A stretch of 64,000 nt of DNA, from NCBI GenBank assembly GCA_037576195.1, contig CM075101.1, forward strand, positions 13,826,001 to 13,890,000, written 5' to 3'. This stretch comes from Phytoseiulus persimilis. Lineage: Eukaryota > Arthropoda > Arachnida > Mesostigmata > Phytoseiidae. The notes under the pieces were generated by a model, which worked only from the letters and a program-made list of their open reading frames with translations, made no database searches and was not told the origin of the DNA. The translations under genes were made by a program, and so were the position numbers. This document shows positions 37,950-49,489 of the stretch, piece after piece. Position 1 is the stretch's first letter, and each line of letters begins with the position of its first letter.

Positions 37950-40900
37950 GTTGTTTCATGTTATTGCATGTCAGTCGGGTGCGGGCAGGAGCAGAGGACC
38001 AATTATCTCCTACTAGCTTATCCTACCAGAATCTGGGAGATACCCGGTGGCAAGGCTTCCTTGATATGATTCTGCTCCGCGAAATACATAGAGCCCACAA
38101 TCAGCCTCGCCCGGATGCTCGTCCACTCGAATCAATTCACTTCGAATAATTCTATGGACACTCCTGTTGGAGGGTCTTCCATGATCTCGGTGTAGCGGCT
38201 CCACGGATAACGGAATTGATACAGGCAGTGAGCGCGATATTCTAAGCAGACATACAGTGTTGACTTCACTGAGCGTTGATCTTCACCGATTGAGTTGGTT
38301 CCGTTATCTCAGCGCAGGTTTGACCTTGAGAGGATTCCTTTCCCATGAACTTCATCTTTCCTCGCCCCATTAGGATTGAGGTTCAGGATCCGCATCGACT
38401 CAAATTTTCCGGGAAATTTTCCTAAAAATGGGAACAACGCTGTCTGATTTTCTGTAAAGGACCTGTGATATTTATGCAAGAAGGCGCACCTCCACACATA
38501 GGTGTTCGCTGTTTGAGGCACGGCGCCGAACGGCAACCTTTCGGGAAGCTCTCGGCCTGGGCTTTTCTCGTTAAAAATAATCTGACGGAACTTTGGAGAA
38601 ATACAATGAGCGTTCAATTCACTCGAGCCCTTTTCAAAACCAGAGAATTTTTTCGACCGTTCAGAGCCTTTCGAAAAACTTCCCGGACTCCTATCGAGCA
38701 ATACTTTCATAGTGCAGGGAACTGACTGTTTTCGTGAGTATTCTTCGAAGGTTGGTAGGTCGGAATGACGATGGCTTCGTGCTCCGCACGATCGGGTCAT
38801 TTGCTTCAATTGCTTCTTTCTCTTCTGAAATCCGACTTCTGGTTCGAGAGGTTCGTGAGCCTGGTCTGCCTTCAATGTTCGAGCTCGAAGATCAGCAGAA
38901 GAAACAAAGCATATTCCTCGCACTGTCAGTAGATACGAACCATATCAAAGAGTGCACCGGCTTGCCCTCACGGTGACGCGCGACTGAGAGAGTAGAAGGA
39001 ATGTGAATAAAACGTCAGTTGTGCATCTCATGCTCAAAGATAAACGTGTGGTTCTTCAGAACACTTTACTCCGGTTGAAAAAAGCTCCAATCTTGGAGGG
39101 TGGCTCCATTCTTTTGAGCGCCAGTTTATATCGAGACGAGACAGCCCGCAAGGACTGTCGAGTTGTCCAGGAGGGAGTTGCTTCCATGGCCTATCAGAGA
39201 GCACGGGGTGGCTTATTTTCGTCAGGAATATTCTGACCACATTTTGTTCTTGCCACAACGTCATCATCTCCTCACAGATCGGAGTGCGAAGGTTCCTCGC
39301 GAATCTGATCTTTCGTGACGTTACTTTCCATTGGCTCATCCATGGTGACCGCTTCATCAAGTTCAGGAACAGGTCGAGTGTTGCTTAAATCGCAATTCTT
39401 CACGGAGTAAAGAGCAATGCGTTTGTCAGTTTCTGATTGCTGCTTTGAGGATCGTCGCTTTTTCGTCATCAGGGGTATCGGCGCCGAAGTTGTTTTCGGC
39501 CGTGGAATCGCTCAACCGACACCTCGGATGAACCACAGGGAGTGCGAGACTCGCGTTCGAGATGCGGATTAAGTTCGGGCTGAATCATCCGTCCATCTTC
39601 CCTTGAGCGACGGGCCTATCGCTGCTAGCCATCGTTTCACTGTTTCCTTCTCGATTTCTCCAACCTTCGCTATTTTCTGGTCTTCCTCATCAACTTCGGG
39701 ATGGTAGAGTGTGTTCGGGCCTCCTCCTCTGCTCGATCCTTTCGGAGGGGTGCGAGCGAGCGAAAGCAAGGCGTCCTTAGGCACTGATTGGGTGCACCGA
39801 GTTGCGGAAAGCCCGTGAGCTCCTCTGGAATTTTCCCTCTGGGCCCCAGTTCAGGCCAGCCTACAGCGAGATGGACTGCGCAACGATGGCCAAGACCCGT
39901 TGTTGGGTTTCTACGGGCCCGTGTATCCTTATTTTCCTTGCTGGCGACTAAAGCCGCGCGTTCTACGCTCCCTGCGTCGTTTTGGAATGGCTCTGAGCCT
40001 GGATCCGCGTTTCCGGAGTGCGTGCGGCAAGTTCGACAGCCTCTGTTCCGCTCTTCCAGCTCTTCTCGGTGGCGAGGATTTATGACGCTTTCTGCGGCTC
40101 CTCCCGTTGCCGTGTTACCGTTCACAGACATCCAAATTCAGGTCGGATGTCTGTGAATCAGATCAGAGGATCGGACGGAGCCCCATCGATATCTTAGACC
40201 ATTTTCTCTCATCCAAACAGTCGAAACACAGTGCGAAGTCCTTCGAAAAATCGAAGGGATGTGCTATCCGATTTCGACGGGGCCCCGTTGATCACGGCTG
40301 TGACAGTCTTGCTCGGTAGACTTATCGTCTAGGATTATTTTTCCTTCCAGCCTCGGATTGAGGGCCATCTGGTGAGTTTTCCAATTGTACGGAAGAACTC
40401 TATCGGGAAGTACCGTATCAATCATTCGTCTCTCTGTTGCATTCGCTGGAATGATCACACCCCATTGCCCTTTTTGCCTGGAAACCCATTGGCCTGAAAA
40501 TTCGTTAGACCGAAAATTCAGAAAGTACTTTCTGGGCTAACGAGGCTTATACCCGTAGCGCTGATCCCGCAGACAGATGGGCAAATAGACACCGATTCCG
40601 AAAGCTCGGGAGCGTGGAAGCGGAACTTGAGAGCAGTGATGGGCATGATTCGGATTTGATTATTCGAATCCGGCCCACCCGGGTTTGGGTTCGAATTCTG
40701 CATCTCCTCCTCAGGCCGCTCGATGATCGCGGATGAGCGGATCTGAACTGTGACGCGGCGAGAAGCTGGCCACAATCGGACTGCGTGCAGATGTTGTTTT
40801 TTGTTGAAAGCAGAGAAACGCTCTTGTGGAACGGAATGTCATACGACCGCAAACACCCACGCCGAGTTCGCGCTTACAGAGACGGTGAACGATTCCGGCT

Positions 40901-43900
40901 CCGAGTCTGGACCCAACTCCAGATTCAGATTCTAATCAGAATTCGAACGAGCCTTCCCGTGAATGTCTGAGTAAATGTCACAATATTTCCCACTACACGA
41001 TCTCTTCCTCCCGCCTTCCGATTTCGCGTCTCGTGTGAGTAGAGCCGTTTGTCTGAGTTCGCTTGCGGATGTTGTCATTATCCTCGACTCCGTTCCCGGT
41101 GTCACTGTCGAAATATATTTCCATCCTATCAGCCGTGTCGGTGTCGAGCGTCTTTCACTGCTCGATGAGCCGTCAGTCCGTCGAAACTCACGTAATCCGA
41201 TAGTGCCCGCGAGCGATCCGTGGAGTGACTTGTTGTGAATCTTGCGGAATTCCTTCCCGGAAAAGCTCTCAGATATCCTCGACTGCCTCCGTGTTCCAGC
41301 GCTCTCGTCAACTGTTCCCGATAGCGTCGTTCCTGATCGACTCCTCGGTGTCTGCCAGGTCACGATGCCCTAACATGATTCTCCCAATAGCAAACGAAAC
41401 ACGCCGCGGGTGAATCGAACCCACCCTCTCGAGAAGCACTCGTGGAAATACGCCCCGAGTATTCATAGCCGTGTCGCATTCTTCCACCTGCTTGTTGACG
41501 CTCTCGAAAAAGCCCTTAGCAATCTCACTCATGTTCTGTTTCATCCCGAAGGGAACGTATCGCTGGTACTCTCTCAAGTCTTATGAACTCAGACTCGTTT
41601 CTCGAATGCTCCGACGGTTTTCATCAGCTGTTGGCATGGCTTCAGACCTTCTTGATCTACCTGATCGTTCTCGGACTGGCCGACATCTAAGTTTCTGGAA
41701 ACCGGTCCGATCTCTCCGCAGAAAGTGGCTGGAACTCTGCGTTTTCCAGCGACTGCTCACAGCTCTTCCACAGAGAGTTGTGTAGTATATTCTCAACATC
41801 TGGGGGAATCCTGCTCAATCTTCTGCAGGGATCCGCGCGTTTGCCTCAGTGAGTGAGAGAAACGGTTCTCTTTGATCTTCTGTAACTGTTTGCATAGTTT
41901 GTCCACCAAAGCCAAGTCACGGGAGGCGACAAAGGAGTTTTGCCATCATGGGCAGATGCCCTCACCTTGGATCACCTTCATTGACATAGGAACAGGCATT
42001 CATGAATCCCGCGAGGTCTCTGTGCTGTGAACTTCAACTTGGCACTGCGTTCTTTTCTCGGTTTGAACGATGGTGATTAACAATTTCCGTTGAACTTTCC
42101 CTGCGGTGCCACCTAATAATGTCGAGGCTTGAGCTCTGGCACCGTTTCGGCCATATCGATCTAGCGGCTCTACTCCAACAGCGAAGCCAAGATGACCCGG
42201 GAACGGACCTTCCGATACCGATATCCGTGCTTTGCCGCGGTCAAACAGCGTCATTCCTCTTCAAACAACCTTCTCCGACTCATTTAACGGTCCGGTGAAA
42301 GAAGAGAGAATCATCATCTCAGTTGTTGCGGGATATCAGAGGCGCAATTTCTAGAGCATTTTAGTGAAGTCGCACGCCGCTCGTCGTACCAACTCGAGCT
42401 TGATCGAATCTGAGAGTTGACTGAATTTCACGTATTTCCGCGTGCCATAAGTCTCCTGCAGCTCCTGAGAGAAAATATATGAGTACTTGGAACTCAGGGC
42501 TCAGATCTTTCTCCTCCACCCGATATTCTACCGGATGTGAACCTCATGAAAGTGTACGAGTCCCTCTCCATCGACCTGAGATCAAACGGATTGCGCAGAA
42601 CATCGGAGCTCCCTCTAACATGATCAGAAATTCCTCCTCGAATCTCCTCCTGAAGAAGTCGCCTCCTGGTATCATTTCAAGTATGATTGATCATGGCAGA
42701 GGCATTTCGGAGTGACGGCGGCATTCTCGATTCACGTGATTCGACCTGATTACTTAGCTACTTCCTCCTCCACTCTTACTTGAGTGCTCTACAGCAATTA
42801 TGAATTCACGCTTGGCGACAATCAACTTGGAACCATGGGAGCTTGGAAAAAATATTGGAGGCGGGGTTTCACCAGGGGATGTGAGTAGTGTGTTTTTTCC
42901 TTCGTTCCCAACAGGCGTGCAGGGAGCGTCGGTTTCATGCTTCTTGCGGTTGACATTTTTGCCTGCATGACTATTCCCAGGTCCGTTGTCGCGATACAGT
43001 ACCTAGTCTCGTTGTTGCGAAATGTGAGTAATCGTCTGGTTCAAAGGAAGTGGAAACACATAGTTGGCTTCCCATGCACAACGAGAATGTTGCGAATCTC
43101 TGTCTCCCACATTGCACGTTCGGTTTCAGGAGTATTCTCTCGGCTTGAATTGAAAGCGCTTTGCGCATTACAGCAACTCCCACCGAATCACCGGTGTCTT
43201 TTTCATACTCGCACGTCGCATGATCCGGTGATGGAATGCTACACAGAGTCCTTCCGATACTCTCAGAAGCTTTTTTTGTACGGGGCTCCTCCACGAGTCA
43301 GATTTTTGCTAAAAAAGACATGCGAACCGTGTCTGCTGCTCATTGGGAACCGATTACTATGGGACCGGATTTCCTTTCAAAAGAAAGCATACGAAATCGG
43401 GGTTCCTAGTAAGAAGTATCCAGCAATCCCACGAGTTTCAAACAGAATCGATACAGGGGCTTCGCAGTCCATATGGTATGAACCCTTATCGCTTTTGAGA
43501 TTTCGGAAGCGATTCGGCTGAAACTCATGTTAAACCCTCAATCTCTGCTAGTCATCTATTGAAAACCTTTCAACGAATCGCCGTCACACATCGAAAGGAC
43601 TCAATCTTGGAGAATACTTGCTCATACAGTTTTGCGCATAGCTTCTACATGAGGAGCGCACGAGTTACCCTCCTGCAGACTGAAGATAACAAGAACGTAG
43701 TCTCAAGACGGCTCTTCGTCCGACGGACGCATACACGGTTTTCCACGGGAGGAGTTGAAATCGGACCTATGATAATCACGAGAACTCAGTGCTCCGCGAA
43801 GCACGAAGGTGCTGATGACTTGGGAGTTCTTGTACAAAGATGCGATGTATATCGACAGACGAAAAACTCGAGCAGAAGACGTGATCGAAGGGAACGAGAG

Positions 43901-44918
43901 GGCCTCTTATCAGGGAGAAGTTCATTTTGTTTTTATTATGGAAGCTTATTGACAACTTGGTGAATCGGGTGAATTCGTAGAGCTTGGATTGGCTGTGCTC
44001 CGAATCCATGTGAGGCAATGGAGTTCAAAGGAGATCAGTCACTCTCACATGTATGGAGTTCACGCAGTATTTGGTATGAACATTATTACAACCGTGTTGA
44101 CCAGAACGATCAACATATCACTATTCCGAACATGGTAGAACAACGATGAGCGATGAACAGTGAAATCCATGATTTCGAACCCTGATTAACGGATTCCCGA
44201 TTCCCTGATTAAAGGATGTAGAGAACCCACCTATCCATAACAAAGACTCTGCTTTCGTCATAAAACTCTCACGTTAACCAGGTAGATAACAAACACATAC
44301 GTTGACATAGATTTGGTGATTGTCGCGGGAAAAGTCCTCCAAGAAGATGGGCGTCATGAACAGAGAAAATTGACAAACTACTGAGCCGAACGATAACGGT
44401 GGTGTTTTCCATGGTCCATCAATCCATCGCTCTTTAATTCGGCTGCGCTGACCAATCTTCGAGGGCTGTCCGCTTGTTCCGTTCGAACAGTGCGAACGAT
44501 ACAAATGATCAGATCTCGACCCTCCTCGAGGTCAATCGCCGGGCCTCAGTATTGCTGAACTCGGAATATTCAGAGAAACGGCATTCGCTGAACCCCATGT
44601 CTCTCTAATAATATGTATTGGTTTCGATAAATTTTCTGATTCGGCCATCCGTTCAGCACCCCATTTGCGACAACTTGACCGCGGATCTTGTGTCCACGAA
44701 CGGTACTCCAAGAAGCTCCCTCAAAAATGCATTAAAGGTAAGCAAGTGCTCCACATATGTTTTGTTCCTATCCTCATCAAAATGTGAATATATACATTTC
44801 CTGCTTGGTTTCCCGAACAACAACAAGAAGGGTTGAGACACAGCGCTAGCGGGTTAAATGAGGAAAGTGTTTCGATGTGATTATTGAGAGCGTTCGCGAC
44901 ACTTGATGTTTGAAGCAC
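37950..44918. other. Gene-poor region with transposon remains
   Basis: No complete gene is supportable. It holds a short transposase remnant (about 38461-38530). A cluster of adjoining minus-strand coding-like frames occurs at 40131-39569 and 39469-39272, and another at 41577-40932 (QMSEIAKGFFESVNKQ-like text). Neither cluster shows a recognisable family, and the frames break into each other, as in decayed elements. A 194-codon plus frame at 42937-43521 has no motif and a length expected by chance. The 3' UTR of the LOTUS/Tudor gene must lie at the right edge, but I find no clear AATAAA for it. Confidence 0.5.
38461..38530 (+). pseudogene. Fossil DDE transposase fragment (Tc1/mariner-like)
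   Basis: The reading PVIFMQEGAPPHIGV matches the signature around the second catalytic aspartate of DDE_3-type transposases (FMQDGAPPH), with glutamate after Q as the only change in the core. Beyond it, all frames lose the expected region leading to the third catalytic residue, and stops appear in two of the three frames. No inverted repeats or start were found. It is a short decayed remnant. The whole call rests on about 14 residues, so convergence by chance cannot be excluded. Confidence 0.5.
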
Positions 44919-47521
44919 TCATTTGGCCCATAAAGAGAATATTTTCAAGACATTCTTCTCGTTATCTAGAGTCCTTCCCTCGACATACAGGAAGGCTCGC
45001 ATCAAAGGCGCCACAGACGCGACCGGTATGAGCACGTCGCGAGCACTGAGCTGAATCCAATCATCAGTACCTTTCAAAATTGCCATAATTTTAGAGCCCG
45101 GCTCCCAACTGCCGTCGACCGCGATGCAGAACTTCTTCAAAGTTGACAAGAAAGTGTTTTCTGTCAGCCCCAGCACACGAGATATGGCGCTCGAAAGCAC
45201 GAAAGAGGTCGCGTCGCGATGAACGACAGTTATAGTCTCACAGTTTGGCAGGACTCGGTTCTGTAATGGAACGTGCAGAAAATCAGCGATGAGGGACAAG
45301 GATTCAGGAGAAGCCGACGAAGATTCCTCGACGAGCTCTGAATATAGGAACAGATCACAGAGATACCAACCTCAAAGGTTATTTTGGACAAGTCGTCATC
45401 GGCCGCTTTTTCGACCGTCAGCGCCCTCATCGACTGAGCTAGGTCAGCAGGAACCTGCCTGTGTTGGCCATTGTTGATCTGAGTCGGCACCGAGTGGGGA
45501 CCGTTCGACGGAACGGGCCTGGGTGTCCCATGGTCGTATTTGAGCAAATTGCTCTCTTCCAGCTGGCTAGCGGTTTCCAAAAGGTCGACTTCGTACCTCT
45601 TCACGTCCGCGTTGAAGCTTTGCGAACAGATAGTGAACATGAATTCGGATTCGAGTATCACTTAAGCCCGGCTCAAATGGAAGAGCACGGATGAGGAGCT
45701 TACCTGATTATGTGAGCTTTAACGATTTGAGAATCCAGCTCAAGCGCTATATCCTGCAACGCCTTGGGACTGAACGTGTCACCTCCGTCTACTGGCCGAA
45801 CGTTGGCTAGGGTGGCTGGATATGCGAAGATGCCCTCCTGGAGGTACTCATCCGAGATTCGGAAGACATCTCTTATTGGCACGGAACTCGTCTCCCCAAC
45901 ATCCACCAGGTACACCTCTACGAATCCGTTCCCGATGCCGATAATCGAAGCTCGGTAGAGATTCTGGTCTTCATCCCGAACAATGCATGGTGCGCCCTTC
46001 TCAAGCTTTGCTTGTGGAAATGGGGCATGCTCGCGACGGAGTCTCTTCATCAGATCCAAACGTCTTTGCGTAGCCTCAATCAGAGTGAAGTAGAAGTTCG
46101 GTTCCCCGTGACGGAAACAAAGCACTTCGATGTCAACACTCACTCCGCCACATGGCAGTCTCTCGTGTTTGAAGGCTATCGAGAACGGCTCGTGCTTCAA
46201 GAGCGACAAGGCGCTGAGGTTTACCTCGGTCTCTGGGACCTGTACGGTTTGCGGAGGCGAGCCACGAATGAAGATGGCGTCCTTCCCGGGAACAACGTCA
46301 ATAGGAAGACTCAACTTATCTGTGACAAAAGTGGAGAATCTCCCCATGTCGAAGCGTTGCGCCGCCAGCCATGCTGCTATGTCGCATCCCGCCTCGGTTC
46401 CCAGCTCACGAACTTTCGACAAATATTCCGACATAGTGACCTGCCGGCTTGCGTAGAAGTCATTAGCTTGCTTGAAGAAGGGTATCACTTCATTTATATG
46501 TGGGAAGCGTCTCTCAGAAAGAGCGCTCGTAGATGGAGGGGGAGTGTTCGCCGGGAGATAGGAGCTTCGTCTTGCTGGCGCTGCATTCCCTAATTTGTCC
46601 AGAGATAACGACTTGGTTAGTGCAAGGTAGAGCCTCACGACGCCGCCTTCCGTTTCGACGCGGAAGACATCGCTCAAGCCATGAAAAAACTCCATCAAAG
46701 TCAAGCCTTTGAGGTCGAGGTCTTTCCGGACTTTGAATTTCTCAAAGTTGGATAGATTAAAGTACTCGACGAACTCGTCGGGATCGCAGCCAACAGAGCA
46801 AGCTTGTAATTTTTTTCGCAATTGATGACGAAAAGGAGGGGTGAAAACTCTGCGGCAGTGGGTCTCTAAATCCTCACGAGTCATTGACTCGAATTCAATC
46901 GAATTCGCGGCTGGCGACAAATTTTTCGAACCTAATGAGGATGTGGACGCTCTGAGCCTTGGTGGAAGAGAAGACAAGGGCCTTCGCCTGTTGGAGGGTC
47001 GTGGGGCGTTTCCGATCGCCACTCGTGGCTTGTTTTTCTGTCCTTCGAGCTGAAGAAGAGTAGGGTCCTCGTCAGTTTTTGGAGTTGATCGCTACGACAC
47101 CCTGATCCATGTTCCAGCACGAAAAACGGTTACCAGTTCGGTGATATGGGCCGAGTTCTCCGAGGAAAATGACACATTTCCGTCGCCCGCACGACGGAAA
47201 CCAGCTTCTTCTATCAAGAAGCTCTCAAGATCATGATATCCGTATTCTCCGAACGGAATGTCCCTGCCTTCCTCAGCGATGTAAAAATTCTGAAAACTCT
47301 ACGGAGCGAAGCTTGAGTCATTATGTGACACTCATATGAGCTGACTGATGCAAAGAATCAATCCGACTCCGGAAGCAGAAATCCCGAACCAGGTCGTGAT
47401 TATCCTCCGCATAACTTACCTTCACGCTGATTGATTTTACATACATTGCTACGTAATAGGATCGGACTGAAGCCACCAACATCACTTTCTTCCTGTGCTT
47501 TTCATCATCGCTCAGTTCCAT
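44919..47521 (-). CDS. LOTUS/Tudor domain protein (TDRD5/TDRD7, tejas/tapas-like)
   Basis: Five phase-matched exons on the minus strand: 47521-47420, 47289-47134, 47049-45704, 45617-45371 and 45260-44919, giving 730 residues. The first two exons form an N-terminal LOTUS (OST-HTH) domain (about 8-86; IPFGEYGYHDLESFL fits its core). A second LOTUS-like unit lies at about 136-227 (GLTLMEFFHGLSDVFRVE) and a weaker third at about 267-347. A Tudor domain follows (about 395-510; PCIVRDEDQNLYRASI and VEVYLVDVGE). The last exon may be another degenerate Tudor-like unit. Proteins of this family sit in germ granules, bind Vasa through LOTUS and methyl-arginine Piwi proteins through Tudor, and act in transposon silencing. 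Three LOTUS units plus one clear Tudor favour TDRD5/Tejas, but TDRD7/Tapas is not excluded. It is head-to-head with PSME3. Confidence 0.8.
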
Positions 47522-48245
47522 CGCTGCACAGGTCAGGATTCTGCCGGGTAGTATGAATCTTTGAGTTGCATACGATTTATCCCGACGACCACAACGATAA
47601 GCGTTGCTCAGTACATTTACTCCGCTCTGATCATCTATAGTGATGGCTCATTCCGCATGAGGTGATGATTTTGGTTCCGTACGAGCGACACACAATAGTT
47701 CACCTCAAATACCTGAGGCAGCGGACTGGGCCTATGTCATTATAGATAACTGATCATCTTGCGACTTCCTACCCAAAGCTCTGCGATCGACGAGATTCCG
47801 CGACAATACACTAGTGCGGTGCGGTGTGCGGTGTTTCGGTGGTGTTTACGGTCGTCATCCAAAGCGCGAACAGTCCAGGTCGATCGCTAATGATATGTCA
47901 ACTCCACAACATCTTCCGACTCAGCCCGAATACGACCTGACTTGATGGCTGCATGAACTGTAAGATTCGCTCAAGCTCTTCCAATATCACTTCGGGGTCT
48001 GGAGCCGCCAAGGCGCTGCTCGACCTCGGCACCTGGACTCCATAGCATTAGCACGGTCAATAGGGAGAGGAGACCGTGCGTAAGCACAACATAAGAGAAG
48101 AGCACTTGCCGAAGTTACACGCGCTGCCGTGTGGATTCCCATTTTCCCCAACATTTGGATACTGTGCGGCTTGGAAGTGGGTTTGTGAGAACGGCTTGTC
48201 GCTTTCAAGATATCATCGTATTTCCCGGCGCCAGCTACACTCCAA
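47522..48245. promoter_or_regulatory. Shared divergent promoter interval, LOTUS/Tudor and PSME3 genes
   Basis: Only 724 bases separate the two oppositely directed start codons, so both promoters and leaders must lie here. A repeated GTGCG/GGTGT stretch is at about 47813-47850. A pyrimidine-rich AG at about 48210 (CGCTTTCAAG) could end a leader intron of PSME3. No TATA box in a convincing position was seen. Confidence 0.5.
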
Positions 48246-49049
48246 ATGTCGGTTGTCAAGTCACAATCTTCTGACTCGAGCCCGTCAGCGGCAGGAACGA
48301 CCAATGCTGCGGAACGCCTCGAAGCTTTCAAACTGAAGGTGATGAAAGACGCCGAAGAAACACTTTTGCAGAAGTTCCCCTTGAGGATTCACGAGCTTTG
48401 TGAGCTCATGAAATCGCCGGACTTCAATATGAGTTTCATGCAGTGTCACGCTCCGATCAACATTCCCAGACCTGATCCTTCGGAAGCGATAACAAATGGC
48501 GGCGGGGACGGAGCTGAACAACCGCGGAAACGGAAGAGGATCGATGATGAATCAACGGAAAATTCCGAGGTCGATGGATCGAAGGTCTTACTACTCCCGA
48601 ACGGACCGGTCAACCTCAATAAAACTCTGACTCGACTCTTCGAAGTCATCAAACCTTTAATTGTTCAACAAATCAACGACTGTAACTTGTTGAAAATGTG
48701 GATTGAGCTCTCGATTCCGAAGGTTGAAGATGGCAACAACTTCGGTGTGGACATTCAGGAAGAATGCTTGAAGGAGGTGAGTTCCGCAGAAACCGAAGCT
48801 GCTCTCTACCTCGATCAGCCCTCTCGGTACTACTTGTCACGTGCCAAGATGATCGTCAAACTAGCGAAGTACCCTCATGTCGAAGATTACCGGAAAACCA
48901 TCAACGAGATCGACGAAAAACAGTATATGAACATCAAACTCGTGGTCCGAGAGTTGTGCAACAATTATGCGGCCATTCATGACATGCTCACGAAAAACCT
49001 CGAAAAAATCAAGAGGCCCAGGACCACGAACGCTAACAGTCTGTACTGA
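48246..49049 (+). CDS. Proteasome activator PA28-gamma (REG-gamma)
   Basis: One uninterrupted frame of 267 residues, the usual family length. It forms a heptameric ring that caps the 20S proteasome and promotes ATP- and ubiquitin-independent degradation, mainly in the nucleus. Visible features: N-terminal helix region (20-60), a variable insert with the basic nuclear signal RKRKR (94-98), the activation loop PKVEDGNNFGVDIQEE (158-173) with its key asparagine, the conserved YLDQ..RYYLSRAK and KYPHVEDYRKTI blocks, and the C-terminal tail RPRTTNANSLY, which docks in the 20S ring. The coding region has no introns, unlike its neighbours here and many animal PSME3 genes, so a retrocopy origin or intron loss is possible. 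The frame is intact, so it is probably functional. The assignment to gamma rather than alpha/beta rests on the insert, the NLS and the tail. Confidence 0.95.
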   Translation: MSVVKSQSSDSSPSAAGTTNAAERLEAFKLKVMKDAEETLLQKFPLRIHELCELMKSPDFNMSFMQCHAPINIPRPDPSEAITNGGGDGAEQPRKRKRIDDESTENSEVDGSKVLLLPNGPVNLNKTLTRLFEVIKPLIVQQINDCNLLKMWIELSIPKVEDGNNFGVDIQEECLKEVSSAETEAALYLDQPSRYYLSRAKMIVKLAKYPHVEDYRKTINEIDEKQYMNIKLVVRELCNNYAAIHDMLTKNLEKIKRPRTTNANSLY

Positions 49050-49480
49050 CTCCTCTCAATTGATTTCTATCCATGCCAATTTTCCCCCGCCTCCGCCTGT
49101 TGACTTTTTTTGAAGGCGCTTTTCTAGCCAGTTTCAATCGTTCGCAAATTAGCGCGTCTTCTCTGCCCGGGCGCGGCTTTTAGAGTAGGAAATGAGATTC
49201 TGTCGGTCATTCTTCCCGGGATTAGGGCTTGCGCAACACGTTTCACAGTGGTCCGGCGTCCCGGGGAGTTCAACTTCCAGAATGAACGTCGTACCGAGAG
49301 ACAGCGATTAACACTGTTCATAGGCAGAATACCGGTATTTGGGCACTGATTTGATCGACTGTTTATAACTGCCGCAATGACATGTTCAATGAAGCTCTCG
49401 GACGGAACAAGTGTTTTGTGGAGGACTGTCGTTTACACTGAAGACTATTGCATCGGAGACGATGTACATGAAAGGCTATC

Positions 49481-49486
49481 AATAAA
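49481..49486 (+). terminator. Polyadenylation signal of PSME3
   Basis: AATAAA lies 432 bases after the PSME3 stop codon. It is the first such signal downstream on this strand. Confidence 0.6.
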
Positions 49487-49489
49487 ATG

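Noticed and set aside
41380-41440. tRNA-like GGGTGGGTTCGATTCACCC
   Set aside because: The loop would be nine bases and no A-box or acceptor stem was found at the right distance.
42937-43521. 194-codon plus-strand frame
   Set aside because: About one frame of this length is expected by chance in 64 kb. It has no motif, and the opposite strand is open too.
47987-48331. 114-codon minus-strand frame over the PSME3 start
   Set aside because: It overlaps the well-conserved PSME3 coding region in antisense and has no family resemblance.
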